In this document: piece after piece, positions 8,105 through 16,041 of the stretch
Layout of the letters: the number at the start of each line of letters is the position of its first letter
Position numbering within the stretch: the first letter of the stretch is position 1
Source of the DNA: Paenibacillus xylanexedens
GTDB lineage: Bacteria > Bacillota > Bacilli > Paenibacillales > Paenibacillaceae
Direction of reading: 5' to 3'
DNA: 64,000 nt
NCBI RefSeq assembly: GCF_001908275.1
Contig: NZ_CP018620.1
Coordinates: 2,666,001 to 2,730,000 of the forward strand
Translations under genes and position numbers: made by a program
The notes under the pieces: generated by a model
Told to the model about the DNA's origin: nothing
Databases searched by the model: none
The model's input: only the letters and a program-made list of their open reading frames with translations

Positions 8105-9088
8105 TCAATGGTGATGATGTGCGTGAGCATCTGGTGCGTCGCCTTTGACCGTACATAATACCGAGGTGTCATGCAAATGTTTTTCGGACTCCACTTGGAG
8201 CGTCACATGTTTGATTTCTTTATGCTCCAGCATATGTTCAATCTTCTGAACTAGGATCTCGGATGCATAGACATCCATCGTTCCGTCTACCACGATATGA
8301 GCGGTCAGTGCGTTCAGGTTACTGGTGATAGACCAGACGTGCACATCGTGTACGCCTTTGACGCCATCGACTTGTTTAATAGTCTGCACCAGGTCATTCA
8401 CATCCACATTGGCCGGAGTTCCTTCCATCAAGATGTGCAGGGATGATTTGGTGACAAAGAAACCACTTCGCAATACCAGTGCTGCGACAATCACACTCGC
8501 CAGTGGATCGGCCCAACCCCAGCCGAAGAACATCATGAGCAGTGCCGCAGCAATGGCTCCGACGGATCCCAGCATGTCGCTGATCACATGGAGATAAGCA
8601 CCACGCATATTCAGGTTTTTCTCCGTATCGCTACCACGCATCATGATCCAGGCAACAAGAATGTTTACGAGCAGTCCAATGACGCTGATAATTAACATAC
8701 CTACGGTTGCGACTTCTGGTGGGTGGATAAAACGACCAATGGCTTCGTAGAAAATGTAGAGCGCGATGGCGATTAACGTGATTCCATTTAACGTGGCAGC
8801 CAAAATCTCGAATCTTCTGTAGCCGTACGTTTTGCCGGTATTCACTGCTTTTTCACCAAACGTGAACGCCAGCAAAGCGATCCCGAGCGCAATGGAATCG
8901 GACAACATATGACCTGCATCCGAGATGAGCGCGAGACTGTTGGTAATAAATCCACCAAAGGCTTCAACGATCATATATACGGTAATAATAATGAAGGAAA
9001 ATAACAGGACTTTCTTATTATTGGTTGTGTGAGCGTGGTTGTGTCCATGATCGTGCCCTTGGTTCTGATCGTGATGATGTCCGGACAT
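8105..9088 (-). CDS. czcD: Cation diffusion facilitator, CzcD/ZitB-type Zn exporter
   Basis: 327-residue CDF antiporter that exports Zn2+ (and probably Co2+/Cd2+) in exchange for protons. It has six transmembrane segments. The zinc-site motifs are SDAGHMLSDS in TM2 and HVISDMLGS in TM5, and a cytosolic C-terminal domain carries HDVHVWS. Histidine-rich tails lie at both ends (the first 22 residues, and HAHHHH at the C terminus), likely metal scavenging or sensing loops. AGGAGAGG precedes the ATG. It is transcribed divergently from hssR and has a perfect promoter with an ArsR/SmtB-like operator upstream. Confidence 0.92.
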   Translation of the reverse strand: MSGHHHDQNQGHDHGHNHAHTTNNKKVLLFSFIIITVYMIVEAFGGFITNSLALISDAGHMLSDSIALGIALLAFTFGEKAVNTGKTYGYRRFEILAATLNGITLIAIALYIFYEAIGRFIHPPEVATVGMLIISVIGLLVNILVAWIMMRGSDTEKNLNMRGAYLHVISDMLGSVGAIAAALLMMFFGWGWADPLASVIVAALVLRSGFFVTKSSLHILMEGTPANVDVNDLVQTIKQVDGVKGVHDVHVWSITSNLNALTAHIVVDGTMDVYASEILVQKIEHMLEHKEIKHVTLQVESEKHLHDTSVLCTVKGDAPDAHAHHHH

Positions 9089-9184
9089 ATAAAATCCTCT
9101 CCTTTGGAGCCTTGCTCCGTTATGTAATATGATTTCTAGTGTGGACTATAAATGATCTTAAACAATGTTTGATCGTCCACAAAT

Positions 9185-9212
9185 GAATATATGAGCGTTT
9201 GTTCATGTGTTA
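9185..9212 (-). promoter_or_regulatory. Putative ArsR/SmtB-type metal-responsive operator of czcD
   Basis: On the - strand the sequence reads ACACATGAACAAACGCTCAT followed by ATATTC. This is very close in layout to the 12-2-12 operators (ATGAAC-x-TTCA-like) bound by SmtB, ZiaR and CzrA zinc sensors. It lies just downstream of the -10 box, where bound repressor would block transcription start. No arsR/smtB/czrA-like gene is in the window, so the repressor would be encoded elsewhere. Confidence 0.65.
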
Positions 9213-9219
9213 TGGTTTT

Positions 9220-9248
9220 ATTATAGTTGCGCCTCATAATAGTGTCAA
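9220..9248 (-). promoter_or_regulatory. Consensus sigma-A promoter of czcD
   Basis: On the - strand there is an exact TTGACA (9248-9243), a spacer of exactly 17 bases, and an exact TATAAT (9225-9220). A full-consensus promoter is rare and usually implies tight repression, in keeping with the operator-like sequence immediately downstream. Confidence 0.9.
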
Positions 9249-9382
9249 CCAGATTCATGGAAATATAAACATGGCCGCGGTATTTCCGGGAATGTGTGCT
9301 GGCGAATCAGATTGCTTTTATGCTACCATCTGTGCAGGATCAAAGTGAGATGTACTCGTTACATAGAAGGGCGGACAACCAT

Positions 9383-10060
9383 ATGAAACATCTGCTGCTG
9401 GCAGACGATGATGTTAATATTCGAGCACTCCTGCGGCATGTCATGACCAAGGAAGGGTATCGGGTACATGAAGCGCAGGACGGACTGGAAGCGGTCAAAC
9501 TGATGCAAGAAACACCGATCGATCTGGCAATCCTCGATGTGATGATGCCCGGCATGGACGGACTGGAGTTATGTGATTACATTCGGCAGCATTACGACAT
9601 TCCAATTATGTTGCTGACGGCACGAGATCAGCTATCCGACAAGCGAGACGGTTATCTGAAAGGAACGGATGAATATGTGACCAAGCCGTTTGAACCTGAA
9701 GAACTGGTCTACCGTGTGAAGGCGTTATTTCGTCGGTACCATCGCACATCCAGCGATATCATCCGCATGAACCGGATCGTCATTGATCGTAACAATGTGG
9801 AGGTTACCGACGGGCAATCCATTCTCTTTTTGCCAATGAAGGAATTTGAATTACTCTCACAGCTTGCCCAGTTCCCGGGCCGTTTGTTCTCGCGGGATGA
9901 GCTCATTCGGCTCGTTTGGGGAGCAGACTACGAAGGAGATGACCGTACCGTTGATGTGCACATTAAGCGGCTGCGTGATCGTTTTGCCGATTATACGGAC
10001 GATTTTGTCATTCAGACTGTGCGGGGCATTGGTTACAAGATGGAGGTGAAAGCACCTTGA
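9383..10060 (+). CDS. hssR: Heme-stress response regulator HssR
   Basis: 225-residue OmpR/PhoB-type response regulator. The acidic pocket is D8-D10, the phospho-acceptor D52, the switch threonine T79 and the lysine K101, followed by a winged-helix output domain ending TVRGIGYKME. The segments YDIPIMLLTARDQLSDK and DYEGDDRTVDVHIKRLR closely match staphylococcal HssR as I know it, and the gene is followed by an HssS-like kinase and an HrtB/HrtA-like exporter. The ATG at 9383 is preferred over upstream starts; it aligns with the family start and has AGAAGGG upstream. Confidence 0.85.
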   Translation: MKHLLLADDDVNIRALLRHVMTKEGYRVHEAQDGLEAVKLMQETPIDLAILDVMMPGMDGLELCDYIRQHYDIPIMLLTARDQLSDKRDGYLKGTDEYVTKPFEPEELVYRVKALFRRYHRTSSDIIRMNRIVIDRNNVEVTDGQSILFLPMKEFELLSQLAQFPGRLFSRDELIRLVWGADYEGDDRTVDVHIKRLRDRFADYTDDFVIQTVRGIGYKMEVKAP

Positions 10061-11433
10061 GGACCTTGTACGTCCGGGTATTCCTCATTACGATTGCGGT
10101 GATTATGGTCAGCGGCATGCTCGGTTTTCTTTTGTCCAACATCTACTATCATACAAAGCTAAAGGATTTCAATGATGAGAAGCTGGTGGGCATCGCGATG
10201 CAAATGAAGCAATTTGTGGAACAGCAACCCGGTACAATGGAGGATTATCTGAACAATGCTGCCGATCTTGGATACGAAATCTATGTGACGGATGGAAAAG
10301 GCAACGACCAATTCTACGGCCGCGAATACCGTGAGAAAGATCTGGACAAGCAAGCTGTAGAACTGGTACTGAATGGAGAGGTATACCATGGCGTCGCCCA
10401 GTTTCCAAGTAAACCGTTCATTACCGGTTTCTTCGATAATCAATTAAGTAACACCGTGGGTGTTCATCTGCAACTGGGCAATACCAATTACGCTCTCTTT
10501 ATGCGCCCGGATGTAATTCTGCAATTCGGTGAGTTGCGAATCTTTTTTGCGCTGATTGGAGCATTTACGGTGGGCATTAGTATTCTAATCTTTCTCATTA
10601 GCACTCGTTATCTGGTCACTCCGATTGAACGTCTGTCCGAGGCGACCAAACGGATTGCACAAGGAAAATATAATTTAAAATTACCTACCGCCCGGCGTGA
10701 CGAGATTGGGCAATTGGCCCAGCATTTCATGACCATGAGTCGTGAATTGGAGAGGGTCGATCAGGCGCGGCAGCAGTTTGTATCCAACGTATCGCATGAG
10801 ATTCAATCACCGCTGACCTCGATTCAGGGTTTTGCCCAATTGGTGGCGGATCGGGATCTGCCTGAACAGGAGCGGGAGCACTATGCATCGATCATTGAGG
10901 AAGAGAGTCGTCATCTCTCCTTGCTCAGTAAACAACTACTTCTCCTGTCTTCCCTTGAGCAAGGCAACGAAGATCTGTCCAAAGTAAAGTTCTCTTTGCG
11001 AGATCAGTTCCGGCAAGCGGTTCAGGTACTGCAATGGCAATTGGAAGAAAAAGAACTGTTGCTTCGGATTTCGGTACCCGAATCCATCCAGCTAGTCGGT
11101 AATGAAGTGCTGCTCATGCAAGTTTGGATGAATCTACTGGGCAATGCGGTGAACCATCTACCACAGGGAAGAAGCATTGAGATTCATGCCGAGCAGACAG
11201 ATAACCAGTGTGTGATTCAGATTCGGGATACAGGAGACGGAATTGCTGCGGAGCATCTGCCTTTCCTGTTCGATCGATTCTATCGGGTGGATCGTGCGCG
11301 GGAACGTTCTTCTGGACGAACCGGGCTTGGACTTGCCATTGTGCAGAAAATTATCCGAATTCATGACGGTACAATCGAGGTTTCCAGTTCACCTGAGGGT
11401 ACGATCTTTACCGTGACACTTCCGCAGATGTAA
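10057..11433 (+). CDS. hssS: Heme-sensing histidine kinase HssS
   Basis: 458-residue membrane sensor kinase. TM1 is about 8-30 and TM2 about 161-183, with an extracytoplasmic domain between them. Then come a HAMP domain (~185-237), the HisKA box with phospho-acceptor H247 (SHEIQSPL) and a HATPase domain with GNAVNH, DTGDGI and GLGLAI. The sensor domain carries FYG-x2-YRE, VLNGEVYHG, TGFFDN, SNTVG and LFMRPD, which match HssS of Staphylococcus as remembered. HssS detects heme exposure at the membrane and phosphorylates HssR. The TTG start overlaps the TGA of hssR, so they are translationally coupled. Confidence 0.85.
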   Translation: MRTLYVRVFLITIAVIMVSGMLGFLLSNIYYHTKLKDFNDEKLVGIAMQMKQFVEQQPGTMEDYLNNAADLGYEIYVTDGKGNDQFYGREYREKDLDKQAVELVLNGEVYHGVAQFPSKPFITGFFDNQLSNTVGVHLQLGNTNYALFMRPDVILQFGELRIFFALIGAFTVGISILIFLISTRYLVTPIERLSEATKRIAQGKYNLKLPTARRDEIGQLAQHFMTMSRELERVDQARQQFVSNVSHEIQSPLTSIQGFAQLVADRDLPEQEREHYASIIEEESRHLSLLSKQLLLLSSLEQGNEDLSKVKFSLRDQFRQAVQVLQWQLEEKELLLRISVPESIQLVGNEVLLMQVWMNLLGNAVNHLPQGRSIEIHAEQTDNQCVIQIRDTGDGIAAEHLPFLFDRFYRVDRARERSSGRTGLGLAIVQKIIRIHDGTIEVSSSPEGTIFTVTLPQM

Positions 11434-11439
11434 TCTGTT

Positions 11440-11472
11440 ATTCATTTGCCGTTCATTTTCGCCTCCTATACT
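11440..11472 (+). promoter_or_regulatory. HssR-box direct repeat and -10 element upstream of hrtB
   Basis: Two TTCATTT units (11441-11447 and 11452-11458) repeat with a period of 11 bases, matching the layout of the known HssR box, GTTCATATT-N2-GTTCATATT. A -10-like TATACT lies at 11467-11472, so the repeat occupies the -35 region, as expected for an activator of the OmpR class. It is only 6 bases after the hssS stop, giving hrtBA its own heme-inducible promoter. Confidence 0.7.
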
Positions 11473-11500
11473 TGGGTTATCAAGAGGGAGGTCACAGAAC

Positions 11501-12631
11501 ATGTACTTGGCTATTCGGGAAATGAGGTATGCCAAAGGGCGGTATGCCTTAATTGCTACAATCATGGTGCTGGTTTCATTTCTGGTACTGTTTGTTACAG
11601 GTCTTGCACAGGGGCTGGCGTATGATAACGCAGCTTCGGTCAAAAATATGGCAGCAACCCATTTTGTGCTGGAACAGGATTCGAATCATCGGTTTACCCG
11701 GTCACAAGTGGATCAGGATCAGCTTAATCAAGCTCGCTCCGTAGTGGGGCAAGAGAACGTTGAGCCACTCGGTGTGAAAATGACAACTGTCAGTCCAACG
11801 GGCGACACAAAAAAGATCGATGTCACGCTGTTCATGGTTAATCCGGAAGGTTGGCTTGCTCCAACCGTTACCGAAGGAACTCCGATTACTGATCAGACAA
11901 ACGGACAGGTTGTGGTAGATCATAAGTTAGCTGAATCCGGTGTGACGATTGGTACCGTTCTGGTCGATCAAGCTACAGGAACGGAATGGACCGTTGGTGG
12001 ATTTGTACAAAATGAGTCCTTCAGTCACTCCCCGGTGGTATTCCTGAATGAACAGGAATGGCTCGCACTCCAGGGAAGTTCACGAACTTCGCAAGGTTCA
12101 GCAGACACCAATGCCAATGCTCCGATTTACAATGCCATTGCTATCAAGGATGGGGGCGAGCAGGTAGACGGACTGAGTGCTGCAATGCCTAATACGGAAG
12201 TCATAACGAAGTCGGATGCCGTATCGGCCATCCCTGGATATAAGGAAGAGCAGGGATCGTTGCTCATGATGATTGCTTTTCTATATGTCATCTCGGCGTT
12301 TGTGCTTGCGGTATTCTTCTATGTCATCACGATTCAGAAAACGAGTCAGTTCGGCATATTGAAAGCCATCGGAACACGGAATGCTTATCTGGCGGGTAGT
12401 GTTTCGTTACAAGTCTTGGTTCTGTCGGTTGGCAGTCTGGTGATTAGCGTACTATTGGTTCGACTGTTCGAGTCCATTCTTCCTGCATCGATGCCGTTTC
12501 AATTAGGCTTGTCCACCCTTGCTCTGACCTGTGTGTTATTCATACTCATGTCTGTGGCGGGTTCGTTATTCTCGGTGTGGAAGGTTACCAAAATTGATGC
12601 ACTTGATGCGATTGGGAGGACAGCAGCATGA
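11501..12631 (+). CDS. hrtB: Heme efflux ABC transporter permease HrtB
   Basis: 376-residue FtsX/MacB-type permease. TM1 is about 14-38, then a ~200-residue extracytoplasmic domain, then three C-terminal helices (~250-278, 300-322, 335-362). The sequences LFVTGLAQGL near TM1, FFYVITIQKTSQFGILKAIG and KIDALDAIG match staphylococcal HrtB closely. HrtB with HrtA extracts toxic heme from the membrane. It is slightly longer than the usual ~350 residues because of insertions in the extracytoplasmic domain. Strong GGGAGGT before the ATG. Confidence 0.85.
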   Translation: MYLAIREMRYAKGRYALIATIMVLVSFLVLFVTGLAQGLAYDNAASVKNMAATHFVLEQDSNHRFTRSQVDQDQLNQARSVVGQENVEPLGVKMTTVSPTGDTKKIDVTLFMVNPEGWLAPTVTEGTPITDQTNGQVVVDHKLAESGVTIGTVLVDQATGTEWTVGGFVQNESFSHSPVVFLNEQEWLALQGSSRTSQGSADTNANAPIYNAIAIKDGGEQVDGLSAAMPNTEVITKSDAVSAIPGYKEEQGSLLMMIAFLYVISAFVLAVFFYVITIQKTSQFGILKAIGTRNAYLAGSVSLQVLVLSVGSLVISVLLVRLFESILPASMPFQLGLSTLALTCVLFILMSVAGSLFSVWKVTKIDALDAIGRTAA

Positions 12632-13305
12632 GAAACCGATTGGTATTAAAGGGAATTACACAGACCTTTGAAGATGGCGGTAGCAGACGGACGATTCTGG
12701 ACAAGTTGGACCTTGAGGTTGCTGAAGGGGAACTTGTGGCTGTGATGGGGCCTTCCGGTTCGGGAAAAAGTACATTCCTGTCCATTGCTGGTGCACTTCT
12801 TGAACCAACGGAAGGACAGGTTTTGCTGGACGGAGCGAGTGTTATGGGCAAAAGCAAACAGGATATATCCGATGTACGACTTCAGCAACTCGGGTTTATA
12901 TTTCAAAGTGCCAACCTCATTCCTTTTCTGAAAGTAGAAGAACAACTCATGGTGGTCGCAAAGCTCGCCGGAACGGATAAAAACAAGGCGGAGAAGCGAG
13001 TGAATGAGCTGCTGGATACGGTAGGCTTGACCCATCGGCGGAAGGCGTATGCGGAGAAGCTGTCTGGCGGAGAACGTCAGCGGGTCGCCATTGCACGGGC
13101 GTTGATGAACGATCCGGCTGTTCTGCTCGCGGATGAACCAACAGCCAGCCTGGATGCGGAACGTGGGCTGGATATTGTCAGCATGATTGCACGGCTCGTG
13201 AAAGAGCAGGGCAAGAGTGCAGTGATGGTTACGCATGATGAGCGAGTTTTGCCGCTCTGCAGCCGGGTTCTTTTTTTGGAAAAGGGAAAGCTGGTACAGC
13301 ATTAG
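12628..13305 (+). CDS. hrtA: Heme efflux ABC transporter ATP-binding protein HrtA
   Basis: 225-residue ABC ATPase of the LolD/MacB class. Walker A is GPSGSGKST (41-49), Q-loop region FIFQSAN, signature LSGGE (145-149) and Walker B VLLADEP (165-171). Its ATG overlaps the hrtB stop (ATGA), showing translational coupling with the permease. The order here is permease first and ATPase second, the reverse of Staphylococcus aureus hrtAB. Assignment as HrtA rests on the HrtB partner and the hssRS genes immediately upstream. Confidence 0.85.
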   Translation: MRNRLVLKGITQTFEDGGSRRTILDKLDLEVAEGELVAVMGPSGSGKSTFLSIAGALLEPTEGQVLLDGASVMGKSKQDISDVRLQQLGFIFQSANLIPFLKVEEQLMVVAKLAGTDKNKAEKRVNELLDTVGLTHRRKAYAEKLSGGERQRVAIARALMNDPAVLLADEPTASLDAERGLDIVSMIARLVKEQGKSAVMVTHDERVLPLCSRVLFLEKGKLVQH

Positions 13306-13373
13306 AAGGAGCATGGTCTGTAAGTCTGGGGACAATATTGATCCAGGGCTTAAGGGCAGAGAGTATAAGAAGA

Positions 13374-13411
13374 GGGTCACGTATTCCCGGTGGGAAGGTG
13401 GCCTTTTTTCT
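13374..13411 (+). terminator. Rho-independent terminator after hrtA
   Basis: Nested hairpin GGGTCAC...TTCCC-ggt-GGGAA...GTGGCC followed by TTTTTTCTTT. It closes the hssRS-hrtBA transcription unit. A TATAAT at 13423-13428 just after it may be the -10 box of the following Nudix gene. Confidence 0.75.
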
Positions 13412-13463
13412 TTGTTTGCGACTATAATTGGAAGAATAGTGGATTTTACACAGAGAGGAACAG

Positions 13464-14006
13464 ATGCAGATGAGCAACTTAAATGCAGAACAATTCCCGG
13501 CACTGAGTACGTCGATTCATTGGGGGATTATTGAGGCAGAGTTCAGATTAAACGACATCGTGGATGAAAAGCTGGTGAGTAATATTAGCATCATTCCATT
13601 TGTCGGGGATCAATGTGTTGTTTTCCAACTGGATAATGGAGACTGGGAGCTGCCCGGAGGCACGCTTGAAGCAGGTGAGCAGTATATGGATGGACTGAAG
13701 CGCGAACTGATGGAGGAACTTGGGGCAGAAATGCGTTCCTATCAGATTTTTGGACAATTCCACTGTATATCCAGTGCGTTGGAACCGTATCGACCACATA
13801 TCCCGCATCCCCATTTTGTACGAATCATCGGATATGGAGACGTTGAACTTGTCGGTGATCCGCTGAATCCGGAAGATGGCGAGCAGGTGGTTGCGGTGGA
13901 AGTGGTAGAGATTGATGAAGCGATCCGAAGATTCCGGGAACAGAACAGACATGACATTGCAGAGATGTACAAACTGGCTCATATGCTACGAGAAGAAGCT
14001 AAATAG
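13464..14006 (+). CDS. Nudix hydrolase
   Basis: 180-residue Nudix protein. The box begins at the GG of LPGGTLEAGE and ends with RELMEELGAE, keeping the metal-binding glutamates. An N-terminal extension of about 55 residues precedes the fold. The ATG lies after AGAGAGGAAC. It has its own likely promoter after the hrtA terminator and is not part of the heme operon. Substrate unknown. Confidence 0.85.
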   Translation: MQMSNLNAEQFPALSTSIHWGIIEAEFRLNDIVDEKLVSNISIIPFVGDQCVVFQLDNGDWELPGGTLEAGEQYMDGLKRELMEELGAEMRSYQIFGQFHCISSALEPYRPHIPHPHFVRIIGYGDVELVGDPLNPEDGEQVVAVEVVEIDEAIRRFREQNRHDIAEMYKLAHMLREEAK

Positions 14007-14065
14007 TGTTTTTATAAAATTGAACAAGCATGATTCTGCAAACTTTGCCTTGGGAGTGATATCTA

Positions 14066-14659
14066 ATGCAGGAACTTTTTAAGAAGATCATCAATACAGA
14101 AGTCAAACCCTTATTTGCCAAACACGGCTATTCCAAGAAAAATCTGAATTTCTACAAAGCGGATGGAAACCTCGCATACAAGTTCAACATTAAAAGAGCA
14201 AAGTATAACACCAGTCGTCAAGTCCAGTTTTATGTTAATTGTGGTGTTCATTCCACCGAACTTGCGGAGTTGCATTCCGTTGGATTGAATGGAGACATAT
14301 TGGAGTTCGTATCTCATTTAACCTGCCGAATCAGAGAAATAGCCCCTGCCGCTCCGGCCCACTATACCTTAACGCCTGATATCGATCCAGACGCTTTATC
14401 GAAAGAACTGGTGTCACATTTGGAAGAGGGCATGTCATTCTTACACTCGCTGACAGGGGCCAGAGATATAGTCCATTATTATATGGATAAGACAGCGCTA
14501 CATTTAAGCGAAGTAACCTTCCGCTTCCTGCTAAAAGCCGGCGATACGGAAGAAGCCAAGCATTATTTACAGCAACTGCACGCCAAATACGGAGCCGAAA
14601 AGCGCTGGACGATATTAGAAAAGAAATACGCAGCCGTTTTTGCCGAGTACGGAATGTAA
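14066..14659 (+). CDS. DUF4304 family protein
   Basis: 197 residues. The opening FKKIINTEVKPLFAKHGY and the following NLNFYKADG-x6-FNIKRAKYN pattern are typical of DUF4304, a family of unknown role common in Bacillales and sometimes associated with toxin immunity genes. The ATG follows GGGAGTGAT at good spacing. No toxin gene is adjacent. Confidence 0.75.
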   Translation: MQELFKKIINTEVKPLFAKHGYSKKNLNFYKADGNLAYKFNIKRAKYNTSRQVQFYVNCGVHSTELAELHSVGLNGDILEFVSHLTCRIREIAPAAPAHYTLTPDIDPDALSKELVSHLEEGMSFLHSLTGARDIVHYYMDKTALHLSEVTFRFLLKAGDTEEAKHYLQQLHAKYGAEKRWTILEKKYAAVFAEYGM

Positions 14660-14701
14660 GCTTTGCTCAAGACAAATAGCCAAAATGAAAGGGGATAACA
14701 T

Positions 14702-15709
14702 ATGAACGATACTCAATATAATTTAAATTTTGAGAAACTGTGTAATGAATTACAGCTTGGTGATTTGATTAGTTCGCCCAAACCGATTTCAGGTGGACTT
14801 CTTCATCGAATGTACGCCATTGAAACCACGCAAGCTAATTATGCAGTTAAGGCATTGAATCCCCAGATCATGATAAGACCTGCTGCTGTGCAAAATTATA
14901 TTGATTCAGAAAAAATCGCAAGCGTGGCAGCTGAACATATCCGTGCTCAACCTGCAAAAAGGTTAAAGGGTGCTTCTATGCATAACATTGATAATCAATT
15001 CTATCTAATTTTTGATTGGATTGAGGGGCAACGCTTGGAACAAGATGAAGTTACTATCAATAACAGTTCTCTGATGGGAACGATCCTTGCAGATATCCAT
15101 AAAACGGATTTTAGACAACTAGAATTGGATAGTTCACAGGCGACTAATTCTAAAAAAATAGATTGGATGTTTTATCTGAACAAAGGAAGAAATGAGAATT
15201 CGGAATGGATTAAGATTTTGGATTCCACTATGGATAAGCTGAATGAGTGGAGCATGAAAGCTAAGAATTCATCTTCCATGCTAGCATCCGATAGTGTTAT
15301 TAGTCACAGAGATCTGGAGCCTAAGAATGTGATGTGGAGAGAAGACATACCTATTATTATAGATTGGGAATCGGCAGGTTATATTAATCCAATGCATGAT
15401 CTGGTAGAAACAGCTGTTTATTGGTCAGTAGATAGCTCTGGAAGTATAAACGAGGAAAAGTTCTTAGCTTTTATAGGTGGATATAAGAAGCGAGTGGGGA
15501 GTCTAACAGCCAATTGGGAAGTGGTTCTGGATATTGGTTTTGCTGGAAAGTTGGACTGGCTCGAGTATAGTCTTAAAAGGTCACTGCGGATTGAATGTAC
15601 GGACATAGAGGAACAGTTATTAGGAACATCACAAGTCATTAGAACTTTAGAGGCTTTGAAACAATACGAAAATATGATCTCAGATATAAAGAACTGGTTG
15701 AATACTTAA
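14702..15709 (+). CDS. Aminoglycoside phosphotransferase-fold kinase (APH family)
   Basis: 335-residue APH-fold kinase. Putative ATP-binding lysine K50 (YAVKALN), catalytic H202-R-D204-x4-N209 and metal ligand D221 (IIIDWESAGY) are all present, so it should be active. The C-terminal helical region is longer than in the APH at 4160. The two are only distantly alike, so they are not a recent duplication. Substrate unknown; small-molecule or antibiotic phosphorylation is possible. ATG after GAAAGGGG. Confidence 0.82.
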   Translation: MNDTQYNLNFEKLCNELQLGDLISSPKPISGGLLHRMYAIETTQANYAVKALNPQIMIRPAAVQNYIDSEKIASVAAEHIRAQPAKRLKGASMHNIDNQFYLIFDWIEGQRLEQDEVTINNSSLMGTILADIHKTDFRQLELDSSQATNSKKIDWMFYLNKGRNENSEWIKILDSTMDKLNEWSMKAKNSSSMLASDSVISHRDLEPKNVMWREDIPIIIDWESAGYINPMHDLVETAVYWSVDSSGSINEEKFLAFIGGYKKRVGSLTANWEVVLDIGFAGKLDWLEYSLKRSLRIECTDIEEQLLGTSQVIRTLEALKQYENMISDIKNWLNT

Positions 15710-15728
15710 TCCAGGAGGGGATGCCCAC

Positions 15729-16022
15729 ATGACAAACGATAAAGGAACACTCAAAACATGCGAAAAAGGACATTCATATTATAAAAAAAGTGATTGCCCA
15801 ACCTGTCCAACGTGCGAAGCTGAACGTAAACCGACAGAGGGATTTCTAACCTTGTTGTCAGCTCCCGCCAGACGTGCCTTGGAGAATGAAGGGATTACAA
15901 CACTACAGCAACTTGCAGAGTACACGGAGAAAGAAATCCTGATGCTGCATGGAATCGGGCCATCTGCCATGCCTAAACTGCGGAACGCATTGGAAGAAGA
16001 GGGATTATCTTTTAAGAAATAA
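15729..16022 (+). CDS. RNA polymerase alpha-CTD-like protein with zinc-ribbon-like N terminus
   Basis: 97 residues. The N-terminal 30 residues hold a cluster CEKGH...CPTCPTC that looks like a small zinc-binding knuckle. Residues ~38-95 form a helix-hairpin-helix domain resembling the C-terminal domain of RNA polymerase alpha (LSAPARRALENEGITTL, HGIGPSAMPKL). Such proteins probably bind DNA or contact transcription factors, but the family has no proven role. ATG after AGGAGGGG; 20 bases downstream of the APH gene. Confidence 0.75.
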   Translation: MTNDKGTLKTCEKGHSYYKKSDCPTCPTCEAERKPTEGFLTLLSAPARRALENEGITTLQQLAEYTEKEILMLHGIGPSAMPKLRNALEEEGLSFKK

Positions 16023-16041
16023 CCCTCTTCAATCCTACCAT

